This document shows positions 1-7,336 of a stretch of 13,270 nucleotides of DNA, in pieces; position 1 is the first letter of the stretch, and each line of letters starts with the position of its first letter. The DNA is from Crocinitomicaceae bacterium (GTDB lineage Bacteria > Bacteroidota > Bacteroidia > Flavobacteriales_D > Crocinitomicaceae): positions 1 to 13,270 of the forward strand of contig JALWLM010000330.1 in assembly GCA_027084145.1 (NCBI GenBank), in the 5' to 3' direction. A program made the position numbers and the translations under genes. The notes beneath the pieces are model-generated. The model was given only the letters and a program-made list of their open reading frames with translations. It was not told where the DNA came from and ran no database searches.

Positions 1-37
1 ATTTACAAAGTTGACAATAACAGATATTAAGGCATAA
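1..37 (+). CDS. rplU: 50S ribosomal protein L21, C-terminal end (partial)
   Basis: Reading from base 2 gives FTKLTITDIKA followed by TAA at 35-37. This short tail resembles the end of bacterial L21, where an F/L-T-x-(L/I)-x-I pattern closes the protein. The gene directly upstream of rpmA is L21 in most bacteria, and that position supports the call more than the eleven residues do. The rest of the gene lies before the window. It would be co-transcribed with rpmA, which starts 35 bases downstream. The identification is an inference from context plus a weak tail match. Confidence 0.7.
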   Translation, partial: FTKLTITDIKA

Positions 38-40
38 ACT

Positions 41-57
41 TTTCCTTTTAAGGGAAA
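41..57 (+). other. small hairpin between rplU and rpmA
   Basis: TTTCC at 41-45 can pair with GGAAA at 53-57 around a 7-base loop. It lies in the short spacer between L21 and L27 and has no following T tract, so it does not look like a terminator. It could be an mRNA processing or attenuation element, or chance in A+T-rich DNA. Function is not shown. Confidence 0.2.
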
Positions 58-72
58 TAAAAACTTAAAACA

Positions 73-342
73 ATGGCACATAAAAAAGGAGTCGGAAGTT
101 CGAAAAACGGTCGTGAATCAGAAAGTAAACGATTAGGAGTTAAAATTTTTGGAGGACAAGCTGCTATCGCGGGAAATATTATTGTTCGCCAAAGAGGAAC
201 AAAACATCATCCGGGACAAAATGTAGGTATGGGAAAAGATCATACGTTATATGCATTAACGGATGGAATTGTTGAATTCCGAAAAAGAAGAAATAATCGT
301 TCTTATGTATCTGTAGTACCTTTTGATACGGCAGAAGCATAA
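73..342 (+). CDS. rpmA: 50S ribosomal protein L27
   Basis: An 89-residue basic protein of normal length for L27, a large-subunit protein whose N-terminus reaches the peptidyl-transferase centre. The N-terminus MAHKKGVGSSKNGR is the family signature. The core also matches, with SKRLGVK (18-24), RQRGTKHHPG (39-48) and GKDHTLYAL (54-62). It begins directly with MAHKKG and has no cleavable leader of the Firmicutes type. The start is fixed by this conserved N-terminus; the sequence before it is A-rich with no clear Shine-Dalgarno, which is common in Bacteroidota. It follows rplU closely and is followed by a strong terminator, so rplU-rpmA forms its own transcription unit ahead of serS. Confidence 0.98.
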   Translation: MAHKKGVGSSKNGRESESKRLGVKIFGGQAAIAGNIIVRQRGTKHHPGQNVGMGKDHTLYALTDGIVEFRKRRNNRSYVSVVPFDTAEA

Positions 343-363
343 TTCATTTTTAAATAATATTTG

Positions 364-400
364 AAGGCGAATTTTCCGTTAGGAGATATTCGCCTTTTTT
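364..400 (+). terminator. intrinsic terminator after rpmA
   Basis: AAGGCGAAT at 364-372 is perfectly complementary to ATTCGCCTT at 388-396, and a T run follows to 400. The 15-base loop can extend the stem further through TTTCC/GGAGA-type pairing with one G-T pair. It sits 22 bases after the rpmA stop and 25 bases before serS. It should end the ribosomal-protein transcript, and serS then needs read-through or its own promoter, which I could not place confidently. Confidence 0.88.
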
Positions 401-424
401 GTTCTATTTCTAAAACAAATAAAG

Positions 425-1693
425 ATGCTTGAAATTCAAAGACTTCGAAATGAACCGGAGAAAATAGTAGAAGGATTAAAAAAACGTTTTTTTGATGCTG
501 AGCCAATAGTAGATTCCATTTTGAAAAAAGATAAAGAATGGAGGATAGCGATTGGTGAGTTGCAAGAAATTGCAGCTGAAATGAATCGAATGTCAAAAGA
601 AATAGGTGGACTTTTTAAATCGGGAAAAAAGGAGGAAGCTAATCAGTTAAAGGAAAAAACACAAGAACTTAAAAAGAAGGAGTCAGAATTAAAGGAGAAA
701 GTAAACCAACTTCAAAAGGAAATAGATGAGTTGATGTACCAACTTCCTAATGTACCGCATGATTTAGTAAAAGCAGGGAAAGATGAAAGTGATAATGAAG
801 TAGTTGAAGAAGGAGGTGTGAAACGTATTTTTGATTTTGATCCTTTACCACATTGGGATTTAGCTTCTAAGCATAATTTAATTGATTTTGAATTAGGGGT
901 GAAAATTACCGGAGCAGGTTTTCCTGTTTATAAAGGAAAGGGAGCAAAACTCCAACGAGCTTTAATTAACTTTTTTTTAGAAGAAGCAGAGAAAGCAGGG
1001 TATGAAGAGCATATTCCTCCTCATGTTGTCAATGAAGCTTCCGGATATGGCACAGGACAATTACCCGATAAAGAAGGGCAAATGTATTATATCCCGGAAG
1101 ATAATTTGTATTTGATTCCAACAGCAGAGGTTCCGCTGACAAATATTTTTAGAGATGTCATCTTGCCAAAGAAAGATTTTTCAATTAAAATTTGCGGTTA
1201 TACGCCTTGTTTTAGGAGAGAAGCAGGCTCTTATGGGAAAGATGTTCGAGGATTAAACCGTCTTCATCAATTTGATAAAGTGGAAATTGTTCGAATTGAA
1301 CATCCTGATAATACGGAAAAAGCTTTGGATGAAATGATTTCTCATGTAAGGGGATTGTTGGAAAAATTGGGATTGCAATATCGAATTTTACGTCTTTGTG
1401 GAGGGGATACCGGATTTACGTCGGCAATGACTTATGATTTTGAAGTTTATTCAGCTGCTCAGAAAAAATGGTTGGAGGTAAGTTCTGTTTCTCGATTTGA
1501 CACATTTCAATCTACACGTTTAAAACTACGTTTTAAAGGAGAGGATAAGAAGACCCGATATTGTCATACTTTGAATGGTTCTGCTTTGGCGTTACCTAGA
1601 ATCGTAGCGGCTTTACTTGAAAACTATCAAACTGAAACAGGGATTGAAATTCCAGAAGTATTGCATAGATATCTTTCTTTTAAGGAAATATAA
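425..1693 (+). CDS. serS: serine--tRNA ligase (seryl-tRNA synthetase)
   Basis: Class II aminoacyl-tRNA synthetase that activates serine with ATP and charges tRNA-Ser (and tRNA-Sec where present) in the cytosol. The 422-residue length is normal. Residues 1 to about 105 are charged, Lys/Glu-rich and helical, matching the long coiled-coil arm that grips the tRNA variable loop. The catalytic domain shows the serine-binding TAEVPL segment (233-238), motif 2 with FRREAGSYG (263-271) and a following Arg-rich loop, and motif 3 with NGSALALPRIVAALLENYQ (384-402). The segment SSVSRF (353-358) has Arg at a position where I recall Asn being common in bacterial SerRS; I treat this as lineage variation. 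The start MLEIQRLR is typical for the family (MLD-x-x-x-hR). It follows the rpmA terminator. Confidence 0.98.
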   Translation: MLEIQRLRNEPEKIVEGLKKRFFDAEPIVDSILKKDKEWRIAIGELQEIAAEMNRMSKEIGGLFKSGKKEEANQLKEKTQELKKKESELKEKVNQLQKEIDELMYQLPNVPHDLVKAGKDESDNEVVEEGGVKRIFDFDPLPHWDLASKHNLIDFELGVKITGAGFPVYKGKGAKLQRALINFFLEEAEKAGYEEHIPPHVVNEASGYGTGQLPDKEGQMYYIPEDNLYLIPTAEVPLTNIFRDVILPKKDFSIKICGYTPCFRREAGSYGKDVRGLNRLHQFDKVEIVRIEHPDNTEKALDEMISHVRGLLEKLGLQYRILRLCGGDTGFTSAMTYDFEVYSAAQKKWLEVSSVSRFDTFQSTRLKLRFKGEDKKTRYCHTLNGSALALPRIVAALLENYQTETGIEIPEVLHRYLSFKEI

Positions 1694-1723
1694 AATTCTA
1701 TCGAAAAATTGTATTTTCGTTAG

Positions 1724-2629
1724 ATGAAACGAATTATCGGTTTTCTGTTTTGTTGGTTATGGGCAATTCATTTTGTTTCTGCTCAATCTTTTTTTGAACG
1801 ATCAACTTCTTTTTCAAAAAAACGAACCGTTTTAGTTTCCTCAGGAATAGGTAGTGTTTGGACCGGTTCTATTTTAGGTCTTTCTAAGTTATGGTATGAT
1901 AGTTATGATAAATCAAACTTTCATTTTTTTAATGATAATCATGAATGGATGCAAATGGATAAAGCAGGCCATTTTTATATTTCTTATAAAATATATCAAT
2001 TGACGGATGATTTGTATCGTTGGTCGGGAAATTCTAAGAAAACAGCTTTATGGATAGGAGCGGGGGTGAGTATCGGCTATCAAACAAGTTTTGAAGTTTT
2101 AGATGCCTACAATGAAAAATGGGGTTTTTCTTGGGGGGATATTTTGGCAAATTCAGCAGGAACAATGAGTTATTTTTTACAACAGTTTTTTTGGGATGAG
2201 GAACGTGTGATTCCAAAGTTTTCCTCTTATCCTTCACCATATCATTCGATTCGGCCTGAAGTTTTAGGGAAAACTTTTTTACAAGCAATGATGAAAGACT
2301 ACAATGGTCAGAGTTATTGGTTAACATTCCATCCCGCCAACCTCTTTAATATTCATACAAAAATACCCGATTGGTTGTGTGTTTCGTTTGGTTATAGTGT
2401 AGATCAAAAATTAGTTGGTGATCAAGATGTTTATTTTGATGTAAGCGATGGAAGGACTTATATTGCTCAACGCGAATTTAAAATGTCACTGGATATAGAT
2501 TTCACAAAAATTCCTGTAAGAAAATCTTGGTTAAAAGTTTTATTGAAACAATTAAATTATATCAAAATACCGTTTCCATCTATTGTTTATTCAGGGGATA
2601 AATTTACAGGAAGTTGGACAGGATATTAG
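1724..2629 (+). CDS. exported DUF2279 (YfiM-like) protein of unknown function
   Basis: A 301-residue protein with a signal peptide: MKR, then a hydrophobic stretch IIGFLFCWLWAIHFVSA, with likely cleavage after A20 before Q21. There is no Cys at the cleavage point, so it is not an obvious lipoprotein. The middle carries the pattern I associate with DUF2279: MDKAGHFYISY (78-88), a small hydrophobic segment around 108-118, and GFSWGDILANSAGT (134-147), with conserved Asp, His, Trp and Asn. The C-terminal half (about 165-301) is rich in Tyr, Phe and Trp in alternating strand-like segments (HPANLFNI, VSFGYSVDQ) and could be a small outer-membrane or periplasmic beta domain. Its function is unknown. 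It lies 30 bases after serS with no strong terminator between them, so co-transcription is likely. Confidence 0.75.
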   Translation: MKRIIGFLFCWLWAIHFVSAQSFFERSTSFSKKRTVLVSSGIGSVWTGSILGLSKLWYDSYDKSNFHFFNDNHEWMQMDKAGHFYISYKIYQLTDDLYRWSGNSKKTALWIGAGVSIGYQTSFEVLDAYNEKWGFSWGDILANSAGTMSYFLQQFFWDEERVIPKFSSYPSPYHSIRPEVLGKTFLQAMMKDYNGQSYWLTFHPANLFNIHTKIPDWLCVSFGYSVDQKLVGDQDVYFDVSDGRTYIAQREFKMSLDIDFTKIPVRKSWLKVLLKQLNYIKIPFPSIVYSGDKFTGSWTGY

Positions 2630-2640
2630 AAATATAGATT

Positions 2641-3390
2641 TTAAAGTTCTCTATTTTTAAGATTGAGAGCGCCTAATTTATGTAAATAAGGGTTTGAAAT
2701 ATTTTTTTCTAAAATCATTAAATGCTCTATTCTGTGACAATCTGTACCGACAAAGTCCACCCACTTATTATCAATTAATTTTTCAGCGACTTTTTTGATT
2801 GCCGGTCCGTAATGTCCTGAGATCGAATTGAGATTTATTTGTATATGAACTCCTTGTTTTCTCCAATGATTAATTTTTTCGATATCATTATGTAGAAAAA
2901 CATATCGTTCGGCATGAGCCAGAACAGGTTGATATTTTTGTGTTAACATTTCAAAGAGTAGCCCGTCAATGTTTAAAGGAGCTTCATGAAAAGGAAATTC
3001 AAATAATAAATAATTGTCTCCAAATGTAAGTAGCTTTTCTTTGTTTTTTAATTGATTTATCAGACCTTCATCAAAATAATATTCTGCGGCAGCTTCTATT
3101 TCAATTTTCAGATTCAGGGATTGTGCCGTTTCTTTAAGTTTTTTTAGTCCGGATAATATTGTTTCAGGTGTGTTTTTGAAATAATCGCTCATGATATGAG
3201 GCGTTGTAATCACTTTTTTGTACCCTAAACTTTCAAATTTTGCCAAAATAGCAATGCTTTCATCTATTGTTTTGGCGCCATCATCAATGCCGGGGATGAG
3301 ATGACTGTGAATATCCGTTTTAAAACCGGATAAGTCAAAAGGCGGGAGTTTTTTTTCTTTCTTTCTGAATATTTTAGAAAAGAAAGTCAT
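2641..3390 (-). CDS. CpsB/CapC-type PHP-domain phosphatase (putative protein-tyrosine phosphatase)
   Basis: A 249-residue cytoplasmic protein of the PHP metal-dependent phosphatase family. CpsB/CapC members dephosphorylate the tyrosine kinase that controls capsule or exopolysaccharide export. Metal-binding motifs appear in the family order: TDIHSHLIPGIDDGA (25-39), TTPH (62-65), EYYFDEG (103-109), FEFPF (130-134), LAHAERY (157-163) and GTDCHR (215-220). The length matches CpsB (about 245-255). The start overlaps the end of rfbB by 4 bases (ATGA), so translation is coupled. It is the last gene of the sugar operon. The usual partner, a Wzc-type BY-kinase, is not in the window. The alternative is a histidinol-phosphatase-like PHP enzyme, less likely given the DDGA motif and the polysaccharide context. 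Confidence 0.88.
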   Translation of the reverse strand: MTFFSKIFRKKEKKLPPFDLSGFKTDIHSHLIPGIDDGAKTIDESIAILAKFESLGYKKVITTPHIMSDYFKNTPETILSGLKKLKETAQSLNLKIEIEAAAEYYFDEGLINQLKNKEKLLTFGDNYLLFEFPFHEAPLNIDGLLFEMLTQKYQPVLAHAERYVFLHNDIEKINHWRKQGVHIQINLNSISGHYGPAIKKVAEKLIDNKWVDFVGTDCHRIEHLMILEKNISNPYLHKLGALNLKNREL

Positions 3391-4445
3391 GACTTATTTT
3401 GATACATTTTTTTGTAATAATCTTGATAATCACCACTTGTTACTTTATTAATCCATTCTTTATTTTCTAAATACCAATCAACTGTTTTTTCTAATCCCTG
3501 TTCAAAAGTAACCGAAGGTTTCCAGCCTAATTCTTTTTCAATTTTTGAAGCATCAATGGCATATCGTTTGTCATGTCCCGAGCGGTCTTTTACAAAGGTG
3601 ATGAGCTGTTCACTTTCGCCTTCTTCTCTCCCTAATTTTTTATCTAACAATCGACAAAGGTATTTGACTAAATCGATGTTTTTCCATTCATTGAGTCCTC
3701 CAATGTTATAGGATTCTCCTATTTTTCCTTTGTGAAATATTTCATCAATGGCTTTAGCATGATCAACAACCCATAACCAATCTCTTATATTGTCGCCCTT
3801 CCCGTAAATAGGAAGAGGTTTTTTAAGAACAATGTTATTAATCATCAACGGAATTAGTTTTTCGGGGAACTGATGGCTACCGTAATTGTTCGAACAATTG
3901 GAAATCTTAACGGGAAGGTTATAAGTATGGTAAAAAGCCCTGACAAAATGGTCAGAACTTGCTTTTGAAGCGGAATAGGGACTTCTTGGATCGTAAGGTG
4001 TTGTCTCTTCAAATAATCCGTCGTCTCCTAAAGAACCATAAACTTCATCTGTTGATACGTGATGAAAAACGTGCTCTCCTTCTTTCCACATATCTTTTGC
4101 CACTTGGAGTAAATTGACTGTTCCTACAACATTGGTCATGACAAATTCCATAGGTCCTTCAATTGATCTATCCACATGAGATTCTGCGGCAAGATGAATG
4201 ACATCAGTTATTTGATAATTGTCAAAAATCTCGATAAGTTCTTCTTTATTAACAATATCCGCTTTTTCAAAAACATAATTTTCTTTTGATTCAATGTCTT
4301 TTAAGTTTTCTAAATTACCCGCATAGGTCAACTTATCAAGATTGATAATTCGATAATGAGGGTATTTTGTCACAAATAAACGAACCAAATGAGAACCGAT
4401 AAATCCGGCTCCTCCTGTTATCAATATGTTTTTTTTCCAAGTCAT
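3387..4445 (-). CDS. rfbB: dTDP-glucose 4,6-dehydratase
   Basis: Short-chain dehydrogenase (extended SDR) that converts dTDP-glucose to dTDP-4-keto-6-deoxyglucose using bound NAD+. At 352 residues it has the family length. It shows the Rossmann motif GGAGFIGSH (11-19), LDKLTYAGNL (36-45), AAESHVDRS (86-94), STDEVYG (131-137) with the dehydratase Asp133-Glu134 pair, the catalytic YSASK (157-161: Tyr157, Lys161), and SNCSNNYGSHQFPEK (182-196). These distinguish it from epimerases and from UDP-xylose synthase. A GGAG sequence 9 bases before the ATG, inside the previous gene's tail, is an unusually clear Shine-Dalgarno for this region. The usual partners RmlA, RmlC and RmlD are not in the window, so its downstream product here is unresolved. 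Confidence 0.96.
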   Translation of the reverse strand: MTWKKNILITGGAGFIGSHLVRLFVTKYPHYRIINLDKLTYAGNLENLKDIESKENYVFEKADIVNKEELIEIFDNYQITDVIHLAAESHVDRSIEGPMEFVMTNVVGTVNLLQVAKDMWKEGEHVFHHVSTDEVYGSLGDDGLFEETTPYDPRSPYSASKASSDHFVRAFYHTYNLPVKISNCSNNYGSHQFPEKLIPLMINNIVLKKPLPIYGKGDNIRDWLWVVDHAKAIDEIFHKGKIGESYNIGGLNEWKNIDLVKYLCRLLDKKLGREEGESEQLITFVKDRSGHDKRYAIDASKIEKELGWKPSVTFEQGLEKTVDWYLENKEWINKVTSGDYQDYYKKMYQNKS

Positions 4446-4447
4446 TT

Positions 4448-5752
4448 TTATAAACTCCAGTATTCCAGATTCTTAATTTCTTCTTTATATATTCCTTTCA
4501 CATCAACTAAAATTCCTTTATCATCCTTTAGTAGTTTTTGGAAATCATCTTCTTTCATCACTTTGTATTCATTATGATTTACAGCAACAATAATTGCATC
4601 ATAATCATTCGTAGGAGCTTTAATTAGTTGAACACCATATTCTTTTTCCATTTCTTCAGAAGAAGCATAAGGATCGATAACATCTACCTCTACTTGAAAT
4701 GATTTTAGTTCATTGATAATATCAATAACTTTTGAATTTCTGATATCACTAACATCTTCTTTAAAAGTTGCACCCATAATCAGCACTTTAGATTCTTGTA
4801 AGTGCTTTCCTTTTGCAAGTATTTTCTTGACTGTTTGTTTGGCAATGTAAAAGCCCATGGAATCATTTACATATCGACCGCTATTGATGACTCTGGCGTG
4901 ATATCCTGCTTGTTTTGCTTTATGAGTCAAATAGTAAGGGTCAACTCCGATACAGTGTCCTCCAACAAGTCCGGGTTTAAAATTTAAAAAATTCCATTTT
5001 GTACCGGCGGCATCAAGTACATCATAAGTGTTAATACCTAATTTATTAAAAATAATAGATAGCTCATTGATGAGTGCAATATTAACATCTCGTTGTGTGT
5101 TTTCAATGATTTTGGCTGCTTCAGCTACCTTAATTGATGCTGCTTTATGAACACCTGCTTTGACAACAAGTTCATAAACTTTAGCTATTTCTTCCAGAGA
5201 TTCTTCATCACATCCGGAAACTACTTTAACGACATTTTGTAGCGTATGTTCTTTATCTCCGGGGTTAATTCTTTCAGGAGAATACCCGACTTTAAATTCT
5301 TTCGGAAATTTTAATCCGGAAACCTCTTCCAGTACAGGGATACAATCTTCTTCTGTACATCCGGGGTAAACGGTTGATTCATAGACAACATAATCCCCCT
5401 CTTTGAGCACTTTTCCAACTGTTCTGCTGGCAGCAATGAGAGGGGTTAAATCCGGTAGATTTGCATCATCAATAGGAGTAGGGACTGCAATGATATAAAA
5501 ATTAACATCTTTTAAATCTTCTAATTTAGAAGTAAAGACGATATCACAGTTTTCAAATGCCGAGCTATCTAATTCTTCGCTCGGATCAATTTTGTTCTGC
5601 ATCATTTTGACACGTTTTTCATTGATGTCAAAACCAACGACTTTTATTTTTTTAGCAAACTCTAAAGCAATAGGTAATCCTACATATCCTAATCCAATAA
5701 CTGCAAGTTTGGCTTCTTTATTGACCAGTTTATCATATATTTTTTTGCTCAT
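4448..5752 (-). CDS. UDP-N-acetylhexosamine 6-dehydrogenase (TviB/WbpO type)
   Basis: A 434-residue NAD+-dependent enzyme that oxidises C6 of a UDP-N-acetylhexosamine to the uronic acid in two steps. Visible features are the Rossmann motif GLGYVGLP (20-27), PTPID (91-95), ESTVYPGCT (125-133), YSPERINPGD (157-166), AAKIIENTQRD (212-222) and the catalytic Cys267 in GLVGGHCIGVDPYYL (261-275). SPERINPGD is, as I recall it, typical of the TviB (VipA)/WbpO branch rather than of PAO1 WbpA. The next gene upstream is WbpB-like, so UDP-GlcNAc to UDP-GlcNAcA is the likely reaction, but UDP-GalNAc cannot be excluded. The start overlaps the upstream gene by 20 bases and matches the extended N-terminus (YDKLVNKEAKLAVIG) seen in related proteins; the next Met is residue 50, inside the fold. 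The paralogue at 8331-9644 belongs to the UDP-glucose branch. Confidence 0.9.
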   Translation of the reverse strand: MSKKIYDKLVNKEAKLAVIGLGYVGLPIALEFAKKIKVVGFDINEKRVKMMQNKIDPSEELDSSAFENCDIVFTSKLEDLKDVNFYIIAVPTPIDDANLPDLTPLIAASRTVGKVLKEGDYVVYESTVYPGCTEEDCIPVLEEVSGLKFPKEFKVGYSPERINPGDKEHTLQNVVKVVSGCDEESLEEIAKVYELVVKAGVHKAASIKVAEAAKIIENTQRDVNIALINELSIIFNKLGINTYDVLDAAGTKWNFLNFKPGLVGGHCIGVDPYYLTHKAKQAGYHARVINSGRYVNDSMGFYIAKQTVKKILAKGKHLQESKVLIMGATFKEDVSDIRNSKVIDIINELKSFQVEVDVIDPYASSEEMEKEYGVQLIKAPTNDYDAIIVAVNHNEYKVMKEDDFQKLLKDDKGILVDVKGIYKEEIKNLEYWSL

Positions 5753-6767
5753 CTCTTACTTTATATATTCGTTCAATAATTTCTACTACTTTTAATCCTT
5801 CCAGTGCATTTGTTGTTGCTGTTGTTCTACCTTTTAAAGTATCTACAACATTTTGTATAACATAATTATGATTTGCGGCAGAACCTTTGTAAGGTCCATA
5901 ATCATTAGCAGGGTTAGAAGGTGGAAGTTTGGGCATTTCATAATCTTTGATATTGCAAACCTCAACTTCATTCATGTATTGTCCGCCTATTTTTACACTT
6001 CCTTTACTTCCGATAATTGTAATGGAGCTCTCTAAATTTTGATTCGCAACAGCCGTAGAGTAGTTAAGAGTACCCATTCCTCCATTTACAAAATCAAAAG
6101 AAACAAATCCTGAATCTTCAAAATCGGTGAGGTCTTTATGTGTAAAATCAGCGAATCTACCGGAGATGTTATCAATATCACCGAACAACCAATACATGAT
6201 ATCTATAAAATGAGAGAATTGTGTAAATAATGTTCCCCCATCTAAATCTTTAGTTCCTTTCCATCCACCTTTTTTGTAGTAACGTTCATCTCTGTTCCAA
6301 TAACAATTTAGTTGAACCATAAAAATATCTCCTAAAATTCCATTTTCTACAACGGATTTAATCCATTTAGAAGGTGGTGAATATCTGTTTTGCATGACAC
6401 AAAACACATGTTTGGACATTTGTAAAGATTTAAAGATGACCTTTTCACAATTATCTTTTGATAATCCCATTGGTTTTTCACAAACAACATGTTTTCCTGC
6501 TTGTAAGCCTTTAATACTTTGTTCGGCATGCAAGCCATTAGGTGTACAAATGTTCAACACATGGAAATCAATGTTAGCATTTAAAAGCTCTTCAATAGAA
6601 GAAAAGAACGGAACGTCAAAATTTTCAGCATTACATTCTTCTTTAGATCGAATATCCACCATAGCTACTAGCTCCGCTTCGTTGTTTCTACGGATCATTT
6701 CTGCATGACGTTTACCAATATGTCCTGCGCCTATGACTGCAAATTTTACTTTTTCTGTAATAGCCAT
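5733..6767 (-). CDS. wbpB: Gfo/Idh/MocA oxidoreductase, WbpB-like (UDP-GlcNAcA 3-dehydrogenase)
   Basis: A 344-residue NAD(H)-dependent oxidoreductase. WbpB/WlbA enzymes oxidise the C3 hydroxyl of UDP-N-acetyl-glucuronate to the 3-keto sugar, which the aminotransferase WbpE then uses. The N-terminal Rossmann motif is VIGAGHIGKRH (11-21). CEKPMG (96-101) contains the conserved Lys98, and GGTLFTQFSHFID (177-189) supplies the catalytic-type His186. The C-terminal half reads as the expected substrate-binding sheet domain. The start shares one base with the stop of the wbpD-like gene. Gfo/Idh/MocA proteins are broad, so the specific role rests on the neighbouring WbpD-, WbpE- and dehydrogenase-like genes, which together make the complete pathway. 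Confidence 0.88.
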   Translation of the reverse strand: MAITEKVKFAVIGAGHIGKRHAEMIRRNNEAELVAMVDIRSKEECNAENFDVPFFSSIEELLNANIDFHVLNICTPNGLHAEQSIKGLQAGKHVVCEKPMGLSKDNCEKVIFKSLQMSKHVFCVMQNRYSPPSKWIKSVVENGILGDIFMVQLNCYWNRDERYYKKGGWKGTKDLDGGTLFTQFSHFIDIMYWLFGDIDNISGRFADFTHKDLTDFEDSGFVSFDFVNGGMGTLNYSTAVANQNLESSITIIGSKGSVKIGGQYMNEVEVCNIKDYEMPKLPPSNPANDYGPYKGSAANHNYVIQNVVDTLKGRTTATTNALEGLKVVEIIERIYKVRDEQKNI

Positions 6768-7336
6768 TATAATTTTATTACTTTATTGTTTTCTAATTTG
6801 TATTGTTCTTTACTTTCAGGACAAATAGCCAGCCCGTTAGTATCGAATTCCAGTCGGTGACCGTATTCACTCATCCATCCGATTTGTCTGGCAGGATTTC
6901 CAACGACAAGGGCGTAGTCAGAAACCGTTTTTGTTACGACTGCTCCTGCACCAATAAAAGCATATCGTCCAATATCATGACCACAAACTATTGTTGCATT
7001 AGCTCCGATGGTTGCACCTTTTTTGACTACTGTTTTTAAATATTGTCCTCTTCGGTTGACGGCACTTCTAGGATTGATGACATTGGTAAAAACCATTGAC
7101 GGACCGAGAAATACATCGTCTTCACAAATAACTCCCGTATAGATAGAAACGTTATTTTGGACTTTCACATTATTTCCCAAAACAACATCCGGAGATACAA
7201 CTACATTTTGTCCGATATTGCAGTTTTCTCCAATGATACATTTGGGCATGATATGGGAAAAATGCCATATTTTAGTATTGTTGCCAATTATGCATCCTTC
7301 GTCAATTACAGCGGTTTCATGTGCAAAATAACTCAT
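6767..7336 (-). CDS. wbpD: hexapeptide-repeat N-acetyltransferase, WbpD-like
   Basis: A 189-residue left-handed beta-helix acyltransferase. WbpD/WlbB enzymes acetylate the C3 amino group of UDP-GlcNAc(3NH2)A with acetyl-CoA, giving UDP-2,3-diacetamido-2,3-dideoxy-glucuronate. Repeats of the [LIV]-G-x-x-x form run from about 10 to 145 (IIGNNTKI, IIGENCNI, VLGNNVKV). The WbpD-type signatures are VSIYTGV (63-69), FLGPSMVFTNVINPR (76-90), IGANATIVCGHDIGRYAFIGAG (110-131) and GNPARQIGWMSEYG (146-159). The short C-terminal tail ending in KVIKL has one Cys-Pro (172-173). It shares one base with uxs upstream and one with wbpB downstream. Hexapeptide acyltransferases vary in specificity, but the next two genes match the WbpD pathway. 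Confidence 0.9.
   Translation of the reverse strand: MSYFAHETAVIDEGCIIGNNTKIWHFSHIMPKCIIGENCNIGQNVVVSPDVVLGNNVKVQNNVSIYTGVICEDDVFLGPSMVFTNVINPRSAVNRRGQYLKTVVKKGATIGANATIVCGHDIGRYAFIGAGAVVTKTVSDYALVVGNPARQIGWMSEYGHRLEFDTNGLAICPESKEQYKLENNKVIKL

Noticed and set aside
303..596. Open frame on the minus strand over the rpmA terminator and the serS start
   Set aside because: It lies opposite two well-supported genes and a terminator, has low-complexity hydrophobic content and matches no family I know.
1703..1720. CGAAAA/TTTTCG hairpin between serS and the DUF2279 gene as a terminator
   Set aside because: The stem is six A/T-rich pairs with no T tract after it and lies right at the next start codon, so it is not a convincing terminator.
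2034..2327. Minus-strand open frame inside the DUF2279 gene
   Set aside because: It is a shadow of the exported protein's coding strand, Lys/Ser/Leu-rich, with no start signal or recognisable domain.
6394..6708. Plus-strand 104-codon open frame inside the wbpB-like gene
   Set aside because: The opposite strand encodes clear Gfo/Idh/MocA motifs in the same stretch; this frame shows no family pattern.
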